A stretch of DNA of 64,000 nucleotides from an uncultured Prevotella sp. Lineage in GTDB: Bacteria > Bacteroidota > Bacteroidia > Bacteroidales > Bacteroidaceae. Each line of letters starts with the position of its first letter. Position 1 is the stretch's first letter. Positions 7,836 to 17,989 of the stretch are shown in pieces. The notes under the pieces were generated by a model. That model was not told where the DNA came from and did no database searches. It was given only the letters and a program-made list of their open reading frames with translations. The stretch spans positions 1-64,000 of the forward strand of contig CAJOFA010000014.1 in assembly GCA_905233985.1 (NCBI GenBank), read 5' to 3'. The translations under genes were made by a program, and so were the position numbers.

Positions 7836-9089
7836 ATGCTACAGGACGAAAAAGAATTATTGCTCCAGAAACTTGCAGAAGCAAGTCAGAAACTACAAGC
7901 TGCCAACAGGGAGCTTGATGAGGTACGTTCCAAGCTGAAGGAATACGAAAAGAGTGCTCAGGAAGCAGAAAAAGCTTCGAGGATGAAGTCACTCTTCCTG
8001 GCAAATATGAGCCATGAGATACGCACGCCACTCAATGCTATTGAGGGATTTTCGCGCATTATCGCCGAAACAGACTCCCCCGAAGAGCGCATGAAGTACA
8101 TGGAAATCATTGAGAGCAACAATGCGCGCGTTCTCTGTCTCATTGATGAGATTCTTGACCTGTCGCGTGTAGAAGCTGGAGAGATTACTATCAAGAAAGC
8201 CCATACCAATCTTAATGAGGTGTGCAACAACATCAAGCAGACATTCAAGTTCAGATGTCCCGATTCTGTGAGACTTGAATGGACTGCCCCCAACATGACC
8301 GTCACGCTCAATACTGACCAGAACAGGTTGATACAGGTATTCTCAAATCTCATCGGTAACGCCCTGAAGCATACAGCTAACGGTAGCATCAACTATGGTT
8401 ACCGACTCATTAATGACGGACAGGACGTAGAGTTCTTCGTCAGCGACACGGGTTCCGGCATTGCCCCCGAAGATTTAGAGCGCATCTTCCAGACCTACGT
8501 ATCGAAAGACGCAGACACCATGCAGAACAGTTACGGTCTTGGACTTCCGCTCAGTAAGATTATTGTGGAGAAACTCGGCGGCACAATGTCCGTGAGCTCA
8601 CAACTTGGCGTTGGTTCGACCTTTACTTTCGTCTTACCCTTCGAAGGAACCATCGGAGGAAAGGCTCAAAACTCACGTATAACGACCAACTCACGCACCC
8701 TTCGTGTCAGTACCCAAACCAACATGGAGAATGCGCCGCTCATCCTCGTGGCAGAAGACGAGGACAGCAACTATGAACTTGTGAAAATTGTGCTGTCCAA
8801 GCGTTACCGTCTCATGCGTGCCAGAAACGGTATTGAAGCAGTTACCATGACTGACGAGAACAGCCCCAAGCTGATTCTGATGGATATCCGTATGCCCGAC
8901 ATGAATGGTCTTGATGCTACACGCATCATCAAGGAAGTTAACCACGACATTCCCATCGTTGCACTTAGTGCCTATGCCTTCGACGAGAATATCCGCGAAG
9001 CCAAAAATGCCGGATGTGACGATTTCCTTGCCAAGCCTTTCAGAGTCGAAGACCTCATAGAGACGGTATGCAAATATATTCCTGAGTAA
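7836..9089 (+). CDS. Soluble hybrid histidine kinase-response regulator
   Basis: Two-component signalling protein with kinase and receiver on one chain. Residues 1-48 form a coiled coil and replace any sensor domain; no membrane segment is visible. The H-box SHEIRTPLNA holds the phosphorylated His60. The HATPase domain follows with N-box (NLIGNALKHT) and G-boxes (DTGSGIAPE, YGLGLPLSK). A receiver domain starts near 305 (LVAEDEDSNYEL) with phospho-acceptor Asp near 350 in LMDIRMPD and Lys in LAKPF. Having only a coiled coil for input suggests it docks to another sensor or senses a cytosolic signal. It may be co-transcribed with the next gene, 58 bp away. Confidence 0.92.
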   Translation: MLQDEKELLLQKLAEASQKLQAANRELDEVRSKLKEYEKSAQEAEKASRMKSLFLANMSHEIRTPLNAIEGFSRIIAETDSPEERMKYMEIIESNNARVLCLIDEILDLSRVEAGEITIKKAHTNLNEVCNNIKQTFKFRCPDSVRLEWTAPNMTVTLNTDQNRLIQVFSNLIGNALKHTANGSINYGYRLINDGQDVEFFVSDTGSGIAPEDLERIFQTYVSKDADTMQNSYGLGLPLSKIIVEKLGGTMSVSSQLGVGSTFTFVLPFEGTIGGKAQNSRITTNSRTLRVSTQTNMENAPLILVAEDEDSNYELVKIVLSKRYRLMRARNGIEAVTMTDENSPKLILMDIRMPDMNGLDATRIIKEVNHDIPIVALSAYAFDENIREAKNAGCDDFLAKPFRVEDLIETVCKYIPE

Positions 9090-9147
9090 GAGAAGGAGTC
9101 GATGAAGGAGGGAATCATATAATCATTCAAATGAAAATCAAAAAATA

Positions 9148-10212
9148 ATGGGCAAGCTTGCAGTATATAAGTATTTCTCACTCATGTTCCTCATTATCAC
9201 CGTTACGGTGATGATCTTTACTTTTGTAGGTTTATTCGGCGGTTGCGTTGATCCGGCCGGCAACACAGCTATGGCTATGCTTGTCTATGTGCTGCCCCTG
9301 CTTATCATCTGCAACGTGCTTCTGCTCATCTACTGGCTGGTGCGTCGTAAGTGGAAATGGTCCATCATGCCCATCGTTTCCCTTTTGTGCTGTATTCCAT
9401 ATACCGGCACTATTTTCCAGTTCGGCTCGCTTGACACATCCGTTGATAAGTTACGAGGTATCAAGATTGCAACCTACAACGTAGAGTTGTTTACCCGTGA
9501 AGCGACAGGATTCAAGGCCGAGGCTGTCCTCGCAGAGATGAAGAAACAGAAGGTGGACGTGCTGTGTCTGCAGGAATACTCCGAACACAGTGGCGACAAG
9601 AACAATTCCGACAGCTATAAGGAGTACTTCCCCTACATGCAAAAGGGTAATAACGATGTGGTCATCTTTAGCAAGTTCCCCATCACAGAAACCAAGAACA
9701 TTCTCTTTGAACATACGAACAATAGCGCGATGTGGGCAACTATTAATGTCAAAGGCAAGGCCATCCGTATCTTCAATGTTCATTTGGAAACCACAGGTTT
9801 TAACCGCGTCATGTCTCGTGTAGGCAAGCTCATTTCCCACGGGAAGCAGGTAGAGGAAAACAGCATCATCTCAGCTGTTTACGGCACCTACATGCTGGGA
9901 ATGGTCACCCGTGCAGAACAGGCACGTATGGTGGCAGAAGAGATACAAAAGACGAAGGGTCCGGTGATTGTTTGCGGTGACTTTAACGATGTACCCTACT
10001 CTTACACTTACAACACCATGCTCGGAGATTTGGTTGACGGCTTTAAGGAATGTGGTAGCGGTGGACTGATGGTAACCTTCCGTCATCCGAAGAAGCCTGT
10101 GCGCATCGACTATATCTTCCACGATGAGTCACTCGAAGGCCTCAGTTACTATTGCAACGATGCCATCTCCTATTCTGACCACAACCCCGTATTCATGAGA
10201 ATAGCATTGTAA
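9148..10212 (+). CDS. Membrane-anchored EEP-family phosphatase/nuclease
   Basis: Endonuclease/exonuclease/phosphatase superfamily protein. Three hydrophobic segments within residues 1-95 anchor it in the membrane, and the catalytic domain begins at KIATYNVELF (about 105). The catalytic signatures are all visible: LCLQEYSE (metal-binding Glu), VCGDFNDVPYS (Asp/Asn pair) and SDHNPV (His) near the end. The substrate could be a phosphodiester in lipid or nucleic acid; sequence does not decide. The length of 354 is usual for Bacteroidetes members. It follows the hybrid kinase in the same direction. Confidence 0.88.
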   Translation: MGKLAVYKYFSLMFLIITVTVMIFTFVGLFGGCVDPAGNTAMAMLVYVLPLLIICNVLLLIYWLVRRKWKWSIMPIVSLLCCIPYTGTIFQFGSLDTSVDKLRGIKIATYNVELFTREATGFKAEAVLAEMKKQKVDVLCLQEYSEHSGDKNNSDSYKEYFPYMQKGNNDVVIFSKFPITETKNILFEHTNNSAMWATINVKGKAIRIFNVHLETTGFNRVMSRVGKLISHGKQVEENSIISAVYGTYMLGMVTRAEQARMVAEEIQKTKGPVIVCGDFNDVPYSYTYNTMLGDLVDGFKECGSGGLMVTFRHPKKPVRIDYIFHDESLEGLSYYCNDAISYSDHNPVFMRIAL

Positions 10213-10280
10213 TTACTATCTGACAAAGTTACCGGAAACCACATAAAAAAAAAGAGAGGCCATTTGGTCTCTCTTCTTAG

Positions 10281-10353
10281 TACACCCGCAGGGGTTCGAA
10301 CCCTGGACACCCTGATTAAGAGTCAGGTGCTCTACCAACTGAGCTACGGGTGC
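10281..10353 (-). tRNA. tRNA-Lys (anticodon CTT)
   Basis: Minus-strand 73-nt cloverleaf. The acceptor GCACCCG pairs with CGGGTGT (first pair G-U), the D-arm is GCTCAGTTGGTAGAGC, and the anticodon loop CTCTTAA is closed by CCTGA/TCAGG. The T-arm is CAGGGTTCGAACCCCTG with discriminator A. The 3' CCA is not encoded. The anticodon CTT reads AAG. Confidence 0.96.
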
Positions 10354-10432
10354 ATCGTTTTCGTTTTGCGGGTGCAAAGGTACACACTTTATTCCATTCC
10401 ACCAAACTTTTTCGGGATTATTTTGGAAAAAT

Positions 10433-11167
10433 TTATAATTTAAGGTAAAAATCACGCAGTAAAGTATGGTATTCAGGGCTACCGATAAGAAGAGACTCCC
10501 CTATTCTTTGCATAAAAGGAGAACAAGGTTGCTTCTCTTTTGGAATACTGGGAATGGTTGACTTACGGAAAGCAAGAAGATAGCGGCGTGGTGGTTTACG
10601 CATGGTAGTATAGACAGCACATCGACGTGAAAGCATAAGACCAGCCAAAGCTGCCGCCGACTCCATGCGTTGAAGGCTGTCGAATGGTACGATGACAGAA
10701 ATCTCACCGTCAGCATCCAACAATTCTGCCGCATGTGCCATGAGCGTCTCGTAACTCAGCGATGTGGTGTGACGGGCTTTTGTTCGCTGTGCATCAGGGC
10801 ATTGCAGGGAATCAGCGAAATATGGCGGATTGCTGATGATGGAGGTGTATTGGTGGAGGGTGAAGGGTGAAGGAAAAGTGGTAAAATCTGCCTGATGGAC
10901 TTCGATGCGTGCAGCGAAAGGTGAGGCAGCAACATTCTCACGAGCCTGACTGACAGCAGCAGCGTCAATGTCAATAGCTGTCACGCAGGCATCGGGGAAG
11001 CGCTGCGCCATCATGAGCGCAATGACTCCCGTACCCGTGCCCACGTCAAGGATACGTTCTCCCCCTCGCGCCCAGGCCCCCAGCAGACAACCGTCGGTAC
11101 CCACTTTCATGGCGCATCGTTCCTGATGCACGGTAAATTGGCGAAACTGAAAATAACTATTGCTCAT
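10433..11167 (-). CDS. trmN6: tRNA1(Val) A37 N6-methyltransferase (TrmN6/YfiC-like)
   Basis: SAM-dependent methyltransferase that modifies adenosine 37 of tRNA1(Val), placed here by family resemblance. The SAM loop DVGTGTGVIAL and the N6-adenine motif ISNPPYF are both present, and the 244-residue length is normal. The start at 11167 (MSNSYFQFRQF) is chosen because a frame extension to 11224 would lie upstream of the -7 box at 11182-11189. A stretch of 7-nt repeats (10852-10872) is read in frame just before the NPPY motif (FPSPFTLHQY), an unusual insertion point. The gene lies about 80 bp from tRNA-Lys. Confidence 0.9.
   Translation of the reverse strand: MSNSYFQFRQFTVHQERCAMKVGTDGCLLGAWARGGERILDVGTGTGVIALMMAQRFPDACVTAIDIDAAAVSQARENVAASPFAARIEVHQADFTTFPSPFTLHQYTSIISNPPYFADSLQCPDAQRTKARHTTSLSYETLMAHAAELLDADGEISVIVPFDSLQRMESAAALAGLMLSRRCAVYTTMRKPPRRYLLAFRKSTIPSIPKEKQPCSPFMQRIGESLLIGSPEYHTLLRDFYLKL
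10852..10872. repeat. Heptad array inside trmN6, 3 units
   Basis: GGTGGAG, GGTGAAG, GGTGAAG: 21 nt, so the reading frame of trmN6 is kept. Confidence 0.75.
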
Positions 11168-11181
11168 CTCTTCTTTGCCGA

Positions 11182-11189
11182 CAAAGTTA
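11182..11189 (-). promoter_or_regulatory. -7 box for trmN6
   Basis: Minus-strand TAACTTTG, preceded by TTTTGTATTG about 20 bp upstream. A near copy of this whole promoter block lies at about 11269-11315, so two tandem minus-strand promoters are possible. Confidence 0.65.
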
Positions 11190-11341
11190 CGAATAAGCGA
11201 GTACAATACAAAACAAAAATTCATTTTTTTGTTTTTATTGTCGAGCGAAAGTAATTTCGACGTCAGTCAAAGTTACAAATAAGCGAGTACAATACAAAAC
11301 AAATACAAAACAAAAAACTAGTTTTTTGCAAATTCTTTATG

Positions 11342-11362
11342 CTTCATTCTTCATTCTTCATT
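11342..11362. repeat. Heptad array, 3 x CTTCATT
   Basis: Three perfect units end 9 bp before the lon -7 box and cover its -33 region. Confidence 0.88.
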
Positions 11363-11370
11363 TTTCTTCG

Positions 11371-11378
11371 TAACTTTG
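11371..11378 (+). promoter_or_regulatory. -7 box for the lon operon
   Basis: TAACTTTG lies 47 bp upstream of the lon start. No inverted-repeat operator typical of heat-shock control is visible nearby. Confidence 0.65.
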
Positions 11379-11425
11379 CACCCTCATTAAGGAACATAAG
11401 CGATAAGAAATAAAGAAAAGAAGCA

Positions 11426-13882
11426 ATGAGTCAAATGCAAAATAGAGCCTTCTCAATGATAGCTGACGTAGAAGGCGACTACAAAGACCTCAACATTGTA
11501 GAGACGCCAACGGACGTGCCGGTATTGCCGGTACGTAACATGGTTTTGTTCCCTGGCGTGGTGTCTCCCATACTCATCGGCCGCGAGTCGAGCATGACGC
11601 TCGTGCAGCACGCAGAGAAGGGCAACGGCATCATCTGCGTGATCAGCCAGCGCGACCCTGAGATAGAACATCCCGGACAGGAAGACCTCTATGAATATGG
11701 TGTCCTTGCCCGTATTATGAAACTGCTGACGCTGCCCAACGGCAACATCACCACCATTGTGCAGGCCATGGGACGCGTTCATCTGGACGACATCCTGCAA
11801 ACCCATCCTTACATGACAGGACATGTGACGCCCATGACGGAGACAGAGCCCGAAAAAAAGGACCGTGAGTTCAAGACCGCCATGAAGGACCTGCGCCAGC
11901 TGGCACAGGAATACATCAGGCTGAACGACGAGCTGCCCGACGAGGCTAACTTCGCCATCAGCAACGTGACGAACGACATCATGGCGCTGAACTTCATCTG
12001 CTCGAACATGCCGTTCAATGTGAAGGAGAAGATGGACTTGCTGCAGATGGACAGCATCAAGGAACGTCTGTTCAACACCATGCGTGCGCTGAACCGTGAA
12101 ATCAAGCTGGAGAAGCTGAAGCTTGAGATTCGTGACAAAACACGTGACGATCTGGACGAGCAGCAGCGCAACTACTTCCTGCAGCAGCAGATACGTAACA
12201 TTCAGGCTGAAATGGGCAACGGCGACGGTTCTCCCGAGAAGCGTGAACTGCTGAACAAGGCCCTCGAAAAGAAATGGCCCGAAGAGATAGAGCGAGCCTT
12301 CTACAAAGAAGCGGAGAAGTTGGACCAGCTGAACCCGCAGAGTCCTGACTGGAACGTGCAACTGACCTACCTGCAGACGCTCATCGCATTACCTTGGGGC
12401 GAGATGACGGAGGATGACCTCAACCTGGCCCGTGCCCAGAAGGTGCTTGACAATGACCACTACGGCATGGAGAAGGTAAAGGAACGTATCATGGAATATA
12501 TGGCCGTGCTGCAGCTTCGCGGCGACTTGAAGAGTCCCATCCTTTGTCTCTATGGTCCTCCGGGAGTAGGAAAGACATCGTTGGGCAAGTCGATAGCCGA
12601 AGCCATGCGCCGTAAATATGTGCGTGTCTCTTTGGGCGGACTGCACGACGAGGCTGAGATTCGCGGACACCGCCGTACCTACATCGGTGCCATGCCCGGA
12701 CGTATCATCAAGAACATCCAGAAGGCGGGCTCCAGCAACCCTGTTTTCATCCTCGACGAGATAGACAAGGTGACGCAGAACACCATCAACGGCGACCCTG
12801 CATCGGCACTACTCGAGGTGCTTGACCCCGAACAGAACTCAGCCTTCCACGACAACTATCTCGATTTGGATTACGACCTGTCGAAGGTGCTGTTCATTGC
12901 TACCGCCAACGATCTGAACACCATTCCCCGTCCGCTGCTCGACCGTATGGAAGTCATTGAAGTCAGCGGCTATATTACCGAGGAGAAGATAGAGATTGCC
13001 AAGCGCCATCTCGTGCCGAAGGAGAAGGAGAACAACGGTCTCAAAGGGGAGCGTAAGCTGAACTTCAACAAGGCCGCCATTGAGAAAATCATCGAGCAAT
13101 ACACCCGCGAGAGTGGTGTGCGCCAACTGGAGAAGCAAATCAACAAGGCTTTCCGCAAGCTTGCCCTGCGCAAGGCAAAGGACAATGAGCTGCCCTATCT
13201 GAAGATAACCCCCAACGAGATAGAAGACCTGCTCGGCAAGCCGCCCTTCTATCGCGACATCTACCAGGGTAACAACTACGCTGGTGTGGTGACAGGACTG
13301 GCATGGACCAGCGTCGGCGGCGAGATTCTCTTCATTGAGACTTCGCTCTCAAAGGGCAAGGGTTCCAAGCTGACGCTGACGGGTAACCTCGGTGATGTGA
13401 TGAAAGAGAGTGCCGTATTAGCATTGGAATATGTCAAGGCCCACGCCGATGTATTGGGCATCGACTACCGCATCTTCGACTACTGGAACATCCATATCCA
13501 CGTGCCCGAGGGAGCTACGCCGAAAGACGGCCCTTCGGCAGGTATCACCATCGCCACCTCTATTGCGTCGGCCCTGACACAGCGCAAGGTTCGCAAGAAC
13601 GTCGCTATGACAGGTGAGATTACGCTGCGTGGAAAAGTGCTCCCTGTGGGTGGTATCAAGGAGAAGATTCTGGCTGCCAAGCGTGCCGGCATCACCGACA
13701 TCATCCTCTGTCAGGAGAACCGCAAGGACATCGAGGAGATTAACGATGTCTATCTGAAGGGCGTCAAGTTCCACTATGTGGAGAACGTGCAGGATGTATG
13801 GAATTTCGCCCTGACCGATGAGATTGTGGAAAAGCCGCTGAACTTCGAAATACCGGAAGAAAAAAAGGACGAGAAAGAATGA
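11426..13882 (+). CDS. lon: ATP-dependent Lon protease
   Basis: Cytosolic AAA+ serine protease that degrades misfolded and regulatory proteins. The 818-residue protein has the LON substrate domain (residues about 30-235), a helical coiled-coil linker, an AAA+ module with Walker [10 protein letters not shown] (near 376) and Walker [10 protein letters not shown], and a C-terminal protease domain. The Ser-Lys dyad is intact: Ser in KDGPSAGI near 703 and Lys in VGGIKEK near 745. It is the first gene of a run with tgt and lptF. Its stop overlaps the tgt start (ATGA), so translation is probably coupled. Confidence 0.98.
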   Translation: MSQMQNRAFSMIADVEGDYKDLNIVETPTDVPVLPVRNMVLFPGVVSPILIGRESSMTLVQHAEKGNGIICVISQRDPEIEHPGQEDLYEYGVLARIMKLLTLPNGNITTIVQAMGRVHLDDILQTHPYMTGHVTPMTETEPEKKDREFKTAMKDLRQLAQEYIRLNDELPDEANFAISNVTNDIMALNFICSNMPFNVKEKMDLLQMDSIKERLFNTMRALNREIKLEKLKLEIRDKTRDDLDEQQRNYFLQQQIRNIQAEMGNGDGSPEKRELLNKALEKKWPEEIERAFYKEAEKLDQLNPQSPDWNVQLTYLQTLIALPWGEMTEDDLNLARAQKVLDNDHYGMEKVKERIMEYMAVLQLRGDLKSPILCLYGPPGVGKTSLGKSIAEAMRRKYVRVSLGGLHDEAEIRGHRRTYIGAMPGRIIKNIQKAGSSNPVFILDEIDKVTQNTINGDPASALLEVLDPEQNSAFHDNYLDLDYDLSKVLFIATANDLNTIPRPLLDRMEVIEVSGYITEEKIEIAKRHLVPKEKENNGLKGERKLNFNKAAIEKIIEQYTRESGVRQLEKQINKAFRKLALRKAKDNELPYLKITPNEIEDLLGKPPFYRDIYQGNNYAGVVTGLAWTSVGGEILFIETSLSKGKGSKLTLTGNLGDVMKESAVLALEYVKAHADVLGIDYRIFDYWNIHIHVPEGATPKDGPSAGITIATSIASALTQRKVRKNVAMTGEITLRGKVLPVGGIKEKILAAKRAGITDIILCQENRKDIEEINDVYLKGVKFHYVENVQDVWNFALTDEIVEKPLNFEIPEEKKDEKE

Positions 13883-15021
13883 CGTTCGAAGTACAACATA
13901 CCGACCCCGCCAGCAACGCCCGTACCGGTTTGATAGCCACCGACCACGGACAGATTAAGACACCTATCTTCATGCCCGTCGGCACGGCAGGAACGGTGAA
14001 GGGCGTACATTTCTCGGAGCTGCGTGAACAGGTGAAGGCACAGATTATTCTGGGCAACACCTACCACCTCTACCTGCGTCCGGGACTCGACGTGCTGCGC
14101 AAGGCAGGCGGGTTACATCGGTTCAACACGTGGGACCGTCCCATCCTCACCGACTCCGGAGGTTTCCAGGTATTCTCGCTCACCGGCATCCGCAAGCTGC
14201 GTGAGGAAGGCTGTGAGTTCCGCAGTCACATCGACGGTTCCAAGCATATCTTTACTCCCGAGAACGTAATGGACACGGAGCGCATCATCGGTGCCGACAT
14301 CATGATGGCACTCGACGAATGTCCCCCGGGACAAAGTGACTACCAGTATGCCAAGAAGTCGCTGGGGCTCACCCAGCGCTGGCTCGACCGCTGCGTCAAG
14401 CGCTTCAACGAGACGGAACCGCTCTACGGCTACAACCAGACGTTGTTCCCCATCGTGCAGGGCTGTACCTATAAAGACCTGCGCCAGGATGCTGCCAAGC
14501 ATGTGGTGGACACCCTCGGCAAGCTGAACGACGGCGGTGGAGCGTCCATCGGCGGACTGGCAGTCGGCGAACCCACAGAGGTAATGTACGAGATGATTGA
14601 GGTGGTCAACGAGATTCTGCCCAAGGACCGTCCCCGCTATCTGATGGGTGTCGGCACGCCGCAGAACATCCTCGAAGCCATTGAGCGTGGCGTCGATATG
14701 TTCGACTGCGTCATGCCTACCCGCAACGGTCGCAACGCCATGCTGTTTACCTACGAGGGCACGATGAACATGCGCAACAAGAAATGGGAAACGGATTTCA
14801 CGCCTATCGACCCAGACGGCTGCGACATCGACTGTCTGCACTCTAAGGCATACCTGCACCACCTGTTCAAGGCACAGGAGCTGCTGGCCATGCAGATAGC
14901 AAGCATCCACAACCTCGCCTTCTACCTGCGACTGGTCACCGATGCCCGCCAGCACATTGAGCAGGGTGACTTCACAACGTGGAAGCGTAGCGTCATCGAT
15001 AACCTGGGACGACGAGTATAG
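13879..15021 (+). CDS. tgt: tRNA-guanine transglycosylase
   Basis: Exchanges guanine 34 for preQ1 in the wobble position of GUN-anticodon tRNAs during queuosine synthesis. The length of 380 matches bacterial Tgt. Visible signatures are TDSGGFQVFS (near 90, active-site Asp), GGLAVGEP, DCVMPTRNGRNA (nucleophile region) and the zinc site CDIDCLHSKAYLHHL near 315. The start codon overlaps the lon stop. The following gene starts 2 bp after the tgt stop. No other queuosine gene is nearby in the window. Confidence 0.98.
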   Translation: MTFEVQHTDPASNARTGLIATDHGQIKTPIFMPVGTAGTVKGVHFSELREQVKAQIILGNTYHLYLRPGLDVLRKAGGLHRFNTWDRPILTDSGGFQVFSLTGIRKLREEGCEFRSHIDGSKHIFTPENVMDTERIIGADIMMALDECPPGQSDYQYAKKSLGLTQRWLDRCVKRFNETEPLYGYNQTLFPIVQGCTYKDLRQDAAKHVVDTLGKLNDGGGASIGGLAVGEPTEVMYEMIEVVNEILPKDRPRYLMGVGTPQNILEAIERGVDMFDCVMPTRNGRNAMLFTYEGTMNMRNKKWETDFTPIDPDGCDIDCLHSKAYLHHLFKAQELLAMQIASIHNLAFYLRLVTDARQHIEQGDFTTWKRSVIDNLGRRV

Positions 15022-15023
15022 TA

Positions 15024-16286
15024 ATGGAATTCGGCAAGATACGTAAATGGTATAAGCTCATTAAGGCTTCGCAGAAAGTGCAGGCAATATGGGCAGACAT
15101 CAAGCAGCGCATAGCGTGGTTGATGCCTGTCCTTGCATGGATAGGCACCAAGCTGTCGTGGCTCGGCAAGAAGCTCAGCTGGATGAATCCGCGCCGTTAC
15201 GTCAAGCGCATGGACACCTACATCATCCGTAAGTTCATCGGCACCTATGTCTATTCCATCGCGCTGATTATCTCCATCTCCATCGTCTTCGACATCAACG
15301 AGAACCTGGCAAAGTTCACCACCAACCATGCGCCGCTGCGTGCCATCGCATTTGACTACTATGCCAACTTCGTGCCTTACTTCGCCAACCTGTTCTCGCC
15401 GCTGTTCGTGTTCATCGCCGTCATCTTCTTCACCTCCAAACTGGCGGGCAACTCCGAGATTATCGCCATGCTTGCCTGTGGCATGAGCTTCAAGCGACTG
15501 CTGCGCCCCTACCTCATTTCGGCAGCCATCATTGCCGGCGTCAACTTCTACCTCGGCTCCTACATCATTCCCAAGGGCACCGTGGTGCGCCACAACTTCG
15601 AGTCGCTCTACAAGAACAACAAGAAGATAACCACCGCCACGAACGTACAGCTACAGGTGGCACCAGGAGTCATCGCCTTCATGTCGCAGTATGACGACAT
15701 CACAAAGACGGGCTACGGCTTCACGCTCGACAAGTTCGAGAACAAGAAAGTGGTGAGCCACATGACCGCCAACATCATACGCTACGACACCATCTCGGAC
15801 ACCCGCTACCACTGGCAGGCACAGAATTATAAGATACGCACGCTCACGGGTATGCGCGAGAAAATCACGTCGGGCAACTCCATTGATACCACCATCATGA
15901 TGGAGCCAATGGACCTGGTGTTCTCGAAAGGCCAGCAGGAGACGCTCACCTCGCCCGAGCTGCGCCGCTACATCTCGAAGCAGCAGGAACGCGGTTCGCA
16001 GAACGTGGTGCAGTATGAGGTGGAGTACCACAAGCGCATCGCCACGTCGTTTGCCTCGTTCATCCTTACCATCATCGGCGTGTCGCTCTCCTCACGCAAG
16101 CGCAAGGGCGGCATGGGTATGTACCTCGGCATCGGCCTGGCACTGTCGTTTACCTATATCCTGCTGCAGACCGTCTGCGCCACCTTCGCCATACAAGCCG
16201 ACACCCCGCCGATGCTGGCAGCATGGATTCCCAACCTGCTCTATGTGTTCATTGCCTACTATTGTTACAGGCAAGCCCCCAACTAA
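15024..16286 (+). CDS. LptF/LptG-family LPS export permease
   Basis: Inner-membrane permease of the LptB2FG transporter that extracts lipopolysaccharide and feeds it to the Lpt bridge. Six membrane helices are arranged three plus three around a periplasmic beta-jellyroll domain (about residues 200-320), as in YjgP/YjgQ proteins. The first helix starts at YIIRKFIGTYVYSIALI. The N-terminus is about 60 residues longer than usual and rich in Trp and Lys. Internal Met codons near residues 54 and 63 could be the real start, although the annotated ATG sits 2 bp after tgt. LptF and LptG cannot be told apart here. Confidence 0.9.
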   Translation: MEFGKIRKWYKLIKASQKVQAIWADIKQRIAWLMPVLAWIGTKLSWLGKKLSWMNPRRYVKRMDTYIIRKFIGTYVYSIALIISISIVFDINENLAKFTTNHAPLRAIAFDYYANFVPYFANLFSPLFVFIAVIFFTSKLAGNSEIIAMLACGMSFKRLLRPYLISAAIIAGVNFYLGSYIIPKGTVVRHNFESLYKNNKKITTATNVQLQVAPGVIAFMSQYDDITKTGYGFTLDKFENKKVVSHMTANIIRYDTISDTRYHWQAQNYKIRTLTGMREKITSGNSIDTTIMMEPMDLVFSKGQQETLTSPELRRYISKQQERGSQNVVQYEVEYHKRIATSFASFILTIIGVSLSSRKRKGGMGMYLGIGLALSFTYILLQTVCATFAIQADTPPMLAAWIPNLLYVFIAYYCYRQAPN

Positions 16287-16306
16287 TTGACAATTTGACA
16301 ATTTAC
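16284..16306. repeat. Octad repeat between lptF and the helicase gene
   Basis: About 2.5 units of TTGACAAT fill much of the 33-bp gap between the two genes. Confidence 0.6.
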
Positions 16307-16319
16307 AACATACGATTTG

Positions 16320-17558
16320 ATGCAATTTGAAGAAACAAATTTAAACGACAATATCCTTGATGCGCTGTATGACATGCACTTCGAGGACATGACCCCGATA
16401 CAGGAACGCTGCATCCCCGAGATACTCAACCAGCACGACGTCATGGGCATTGCCCAGACGGGAACGGGCAAGACGGCAGCCTACCTGCTGCCCATCCTCT
16501 CCATGCTCGACGACGGCGGCTTCCCCGACGATGCCATCAACTGCCTCATCATGGCACCAACACGTGAGCTGGCACAGCAGATAGACCAGGCCATGCAGGG
16601 CTTCGGCTACTACCTCGACAATGTGGGCAGCGTAGCCGTCTATGGCGGCAACGACGGCTCGCGCTACGACCAGGAACAGCGCTCGCTGCGCATGGGTGCC
16701 GACGTGGTGATTGCCACGCCGGGACGTCTGCTCAGCCATATCAAGGTAGGCAATGTCGATCTGAGCCGTGTCAGCTTCTTCGTGCTCGATGAAGCCGACC
16801 GCATGCTTGACATGGGCTTCTCCGACGACATCATGCAGATAGCCAGTCTCCTACCGAAGACACGCCAGACGGTGATGTTCTCAGCCACCATGCCCGACAA
16901 GATCCAGCAGCTGGCAAAGAACATGCTCCACAACCCCGTCATGGTGAAGATAGCCGTCAGCCGTCCCGCCGAGAAGATACAGCAGTCTGCCTTCGTGTGC
17001 TACGAGCCGCAGAAGCTCGGCATCATCAAGCACCTCTTCTCTACCGACCAGCTCCAGCGCGTCATCATCTTCTCAGGCAAGAAGGACAAGGTGAAGGACA
17101 TCAACCGCGAACTGCGGCGCATGAACATCAACTGCGCCCAGATGCACAGCGACCTCTCGCAGCAGGAGCGTGACGAGGTAATGCTCGCTTTCAAGGCCGG
17201 ACAGGTGGACGTGCTTGTGGCGACAGACATCGTGAGCCGCGGCATCGACATCGACGACATCCGCATGGTCATCAACTACGACGTGCCCCGCGACCCTGAG
17301 GATTATGTTCACCGCATCGGTCGAACGGCACGTGCCGACCGCGACGGCGCCGCCATCACCTTTGTCAGCGAGAATGACATGTATTCCTTCCGCCAGATAG
17401 AGAAGTTCCTCGGCAAGGAAGTGGAGAAGCGCCCCCTACCCGACCAGCTCGGCGAAGGCCCCGCCTACGAACCCAAACACCGCACGTCCCGTGCCAGCCG
17501 CTACTGCCATCGCGGGCGCGGCGGCAAGAACCACCGACGAAACAAGGGAAATAAATAG
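16320..17558 (+). CDS. DEAD-box ATP-dependent RNA helicase
   Basis: RNA-unwinding enzyme of the RhlE/DeaD type, acting in ribosome assembly or mRNA decay. All helicase motifs are present: Q-motif (MTPIQERCIPEIL), I (AQTGTGKTAAY), Ia (PTRELAQQ), II (DEAD in VLDEADRMLD), III (SAT), V (DIVSRGIDI) and VI (HRIGRTARA). The short C-terminal tail after residue 380 is basic (RASRYCHRGRGGKNHRRNKGNK region) and probably binds RNA. 412 residues is a compact member. The start ATG at 16320 is preferred to the TTG three bases before. The gene ends at the edge of the repeat-rich region bounding the restriction island. Confidence 0.95.
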   Translation: MQFEETNLNDNILDALYDMHFEDMTPIQERCIPEILNQHDVMGIAQTGTGKTAAYLLPILSMLDDGGFPDDAINCLIMAPTRELAQQIDQAMQGFGYYLDNVGSVAVYGGNDGSRYDQEQRSLRMGADVVIATPGRLLSHIKVGNVDLSRVSFFVLDEADRMLDMGFSDDIMQIASLLPKTRQTVMFSATMPDKIQQLAKNMLHNPVMVKIAVSRPAEKIQQSAFVCYEPQKLGIIKHLFSTDQLQRVIIFSGKKDKVKDINRELRRMNINCAQMHSDLSQQERDEVMLAFKAGQVDVLVATDIVSRGIDIDDIRMVINYDVPRDPEDYVHRIGRTARADRDGAAITFVSENDMYSFRQIEKFLGKEVEKRPLPDQLGEGPAYEPKHRTSRASRYCHRGRGGKNHRRNKGNK

Positions 17559-17581
17559 ACCGAGCAAGCCTATTGAGAAGA

Positions 17582-17705
17582 CGGAGCAAACCACTCAAGA
17601 GCCCAAAGCAAACGCATCGAAAGCTCGGTCCAAGCGACCCGTTTGCTCGGTCCAAACGTATCGAAAGCTCGGAGCAAACTCGACGATAAACGCCGTCAAA
17701 CTTTT
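17582..17705. repeat. Left copy of the inverted repeat flanking the type III R-M island
   Basis: Blocks such as GGAGCAAAC, AAGCAAACGCATCG, ATCGAAAGCTCGGAGCA and ACTCGACGAT recur in the same order in the reverse complement of 23872-23974. The left copy carries about 21 extra bp in the middle. The two copies point inward and bracket mod-res plus a DUF3987 fragment. Confidence 0.8.
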
Positions 17706-17717
17706 CCAATAGAGAAA

Positions 17718-17951
17718 TTACCCCGAATCAGCCACCAGATTGGCCATTTGGCCACAAAGTACCTTCCAACTGAGGTCAGGGTACTGAAATTCCGCGCCGC
17801 TGATGTGTGCGCCAAGAATAGGAAAGAGCATCGGAACAAGGGGCTCCTGTATGTCTTTCGACACCTGCGAGAGCAGGATTTTGATGCATTCTGTGCCCTT
17901 GCCAAGGTTTGGCATCGCGGGCGCTACGGGTTTTGTAATGTCGTATTTCAT
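17718..17951 (-). pseudogene. 5' fragment of a DUF3987-type gene
   Basis: A 77-codon frame that looks like the N-terminus of the large DUF3987 (primase/helicase-like) proteins common in Bacteroides and Prevotella. Diagnostic blocks are EPLVPMLFPILGAHISGAEF and QYPDLSWKVLCGQMANLVADS. Full-length relatives continue for hundreds of residues, whereas here the frame stops after ADSG, at the edge of the inverted repeat. The start MKYDITKPVAPAMPN looks native. A second, independent fragment of the same gene family lies at 40054-40329. The family link is from memory of the motif, not a search. It is probably a deletion remnant of a mobile gene. Confidence 0.7.
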
Positions 17952-17989
17952 TGATTTACTGCTTTTTAGATGAATAATAAATGAACCAA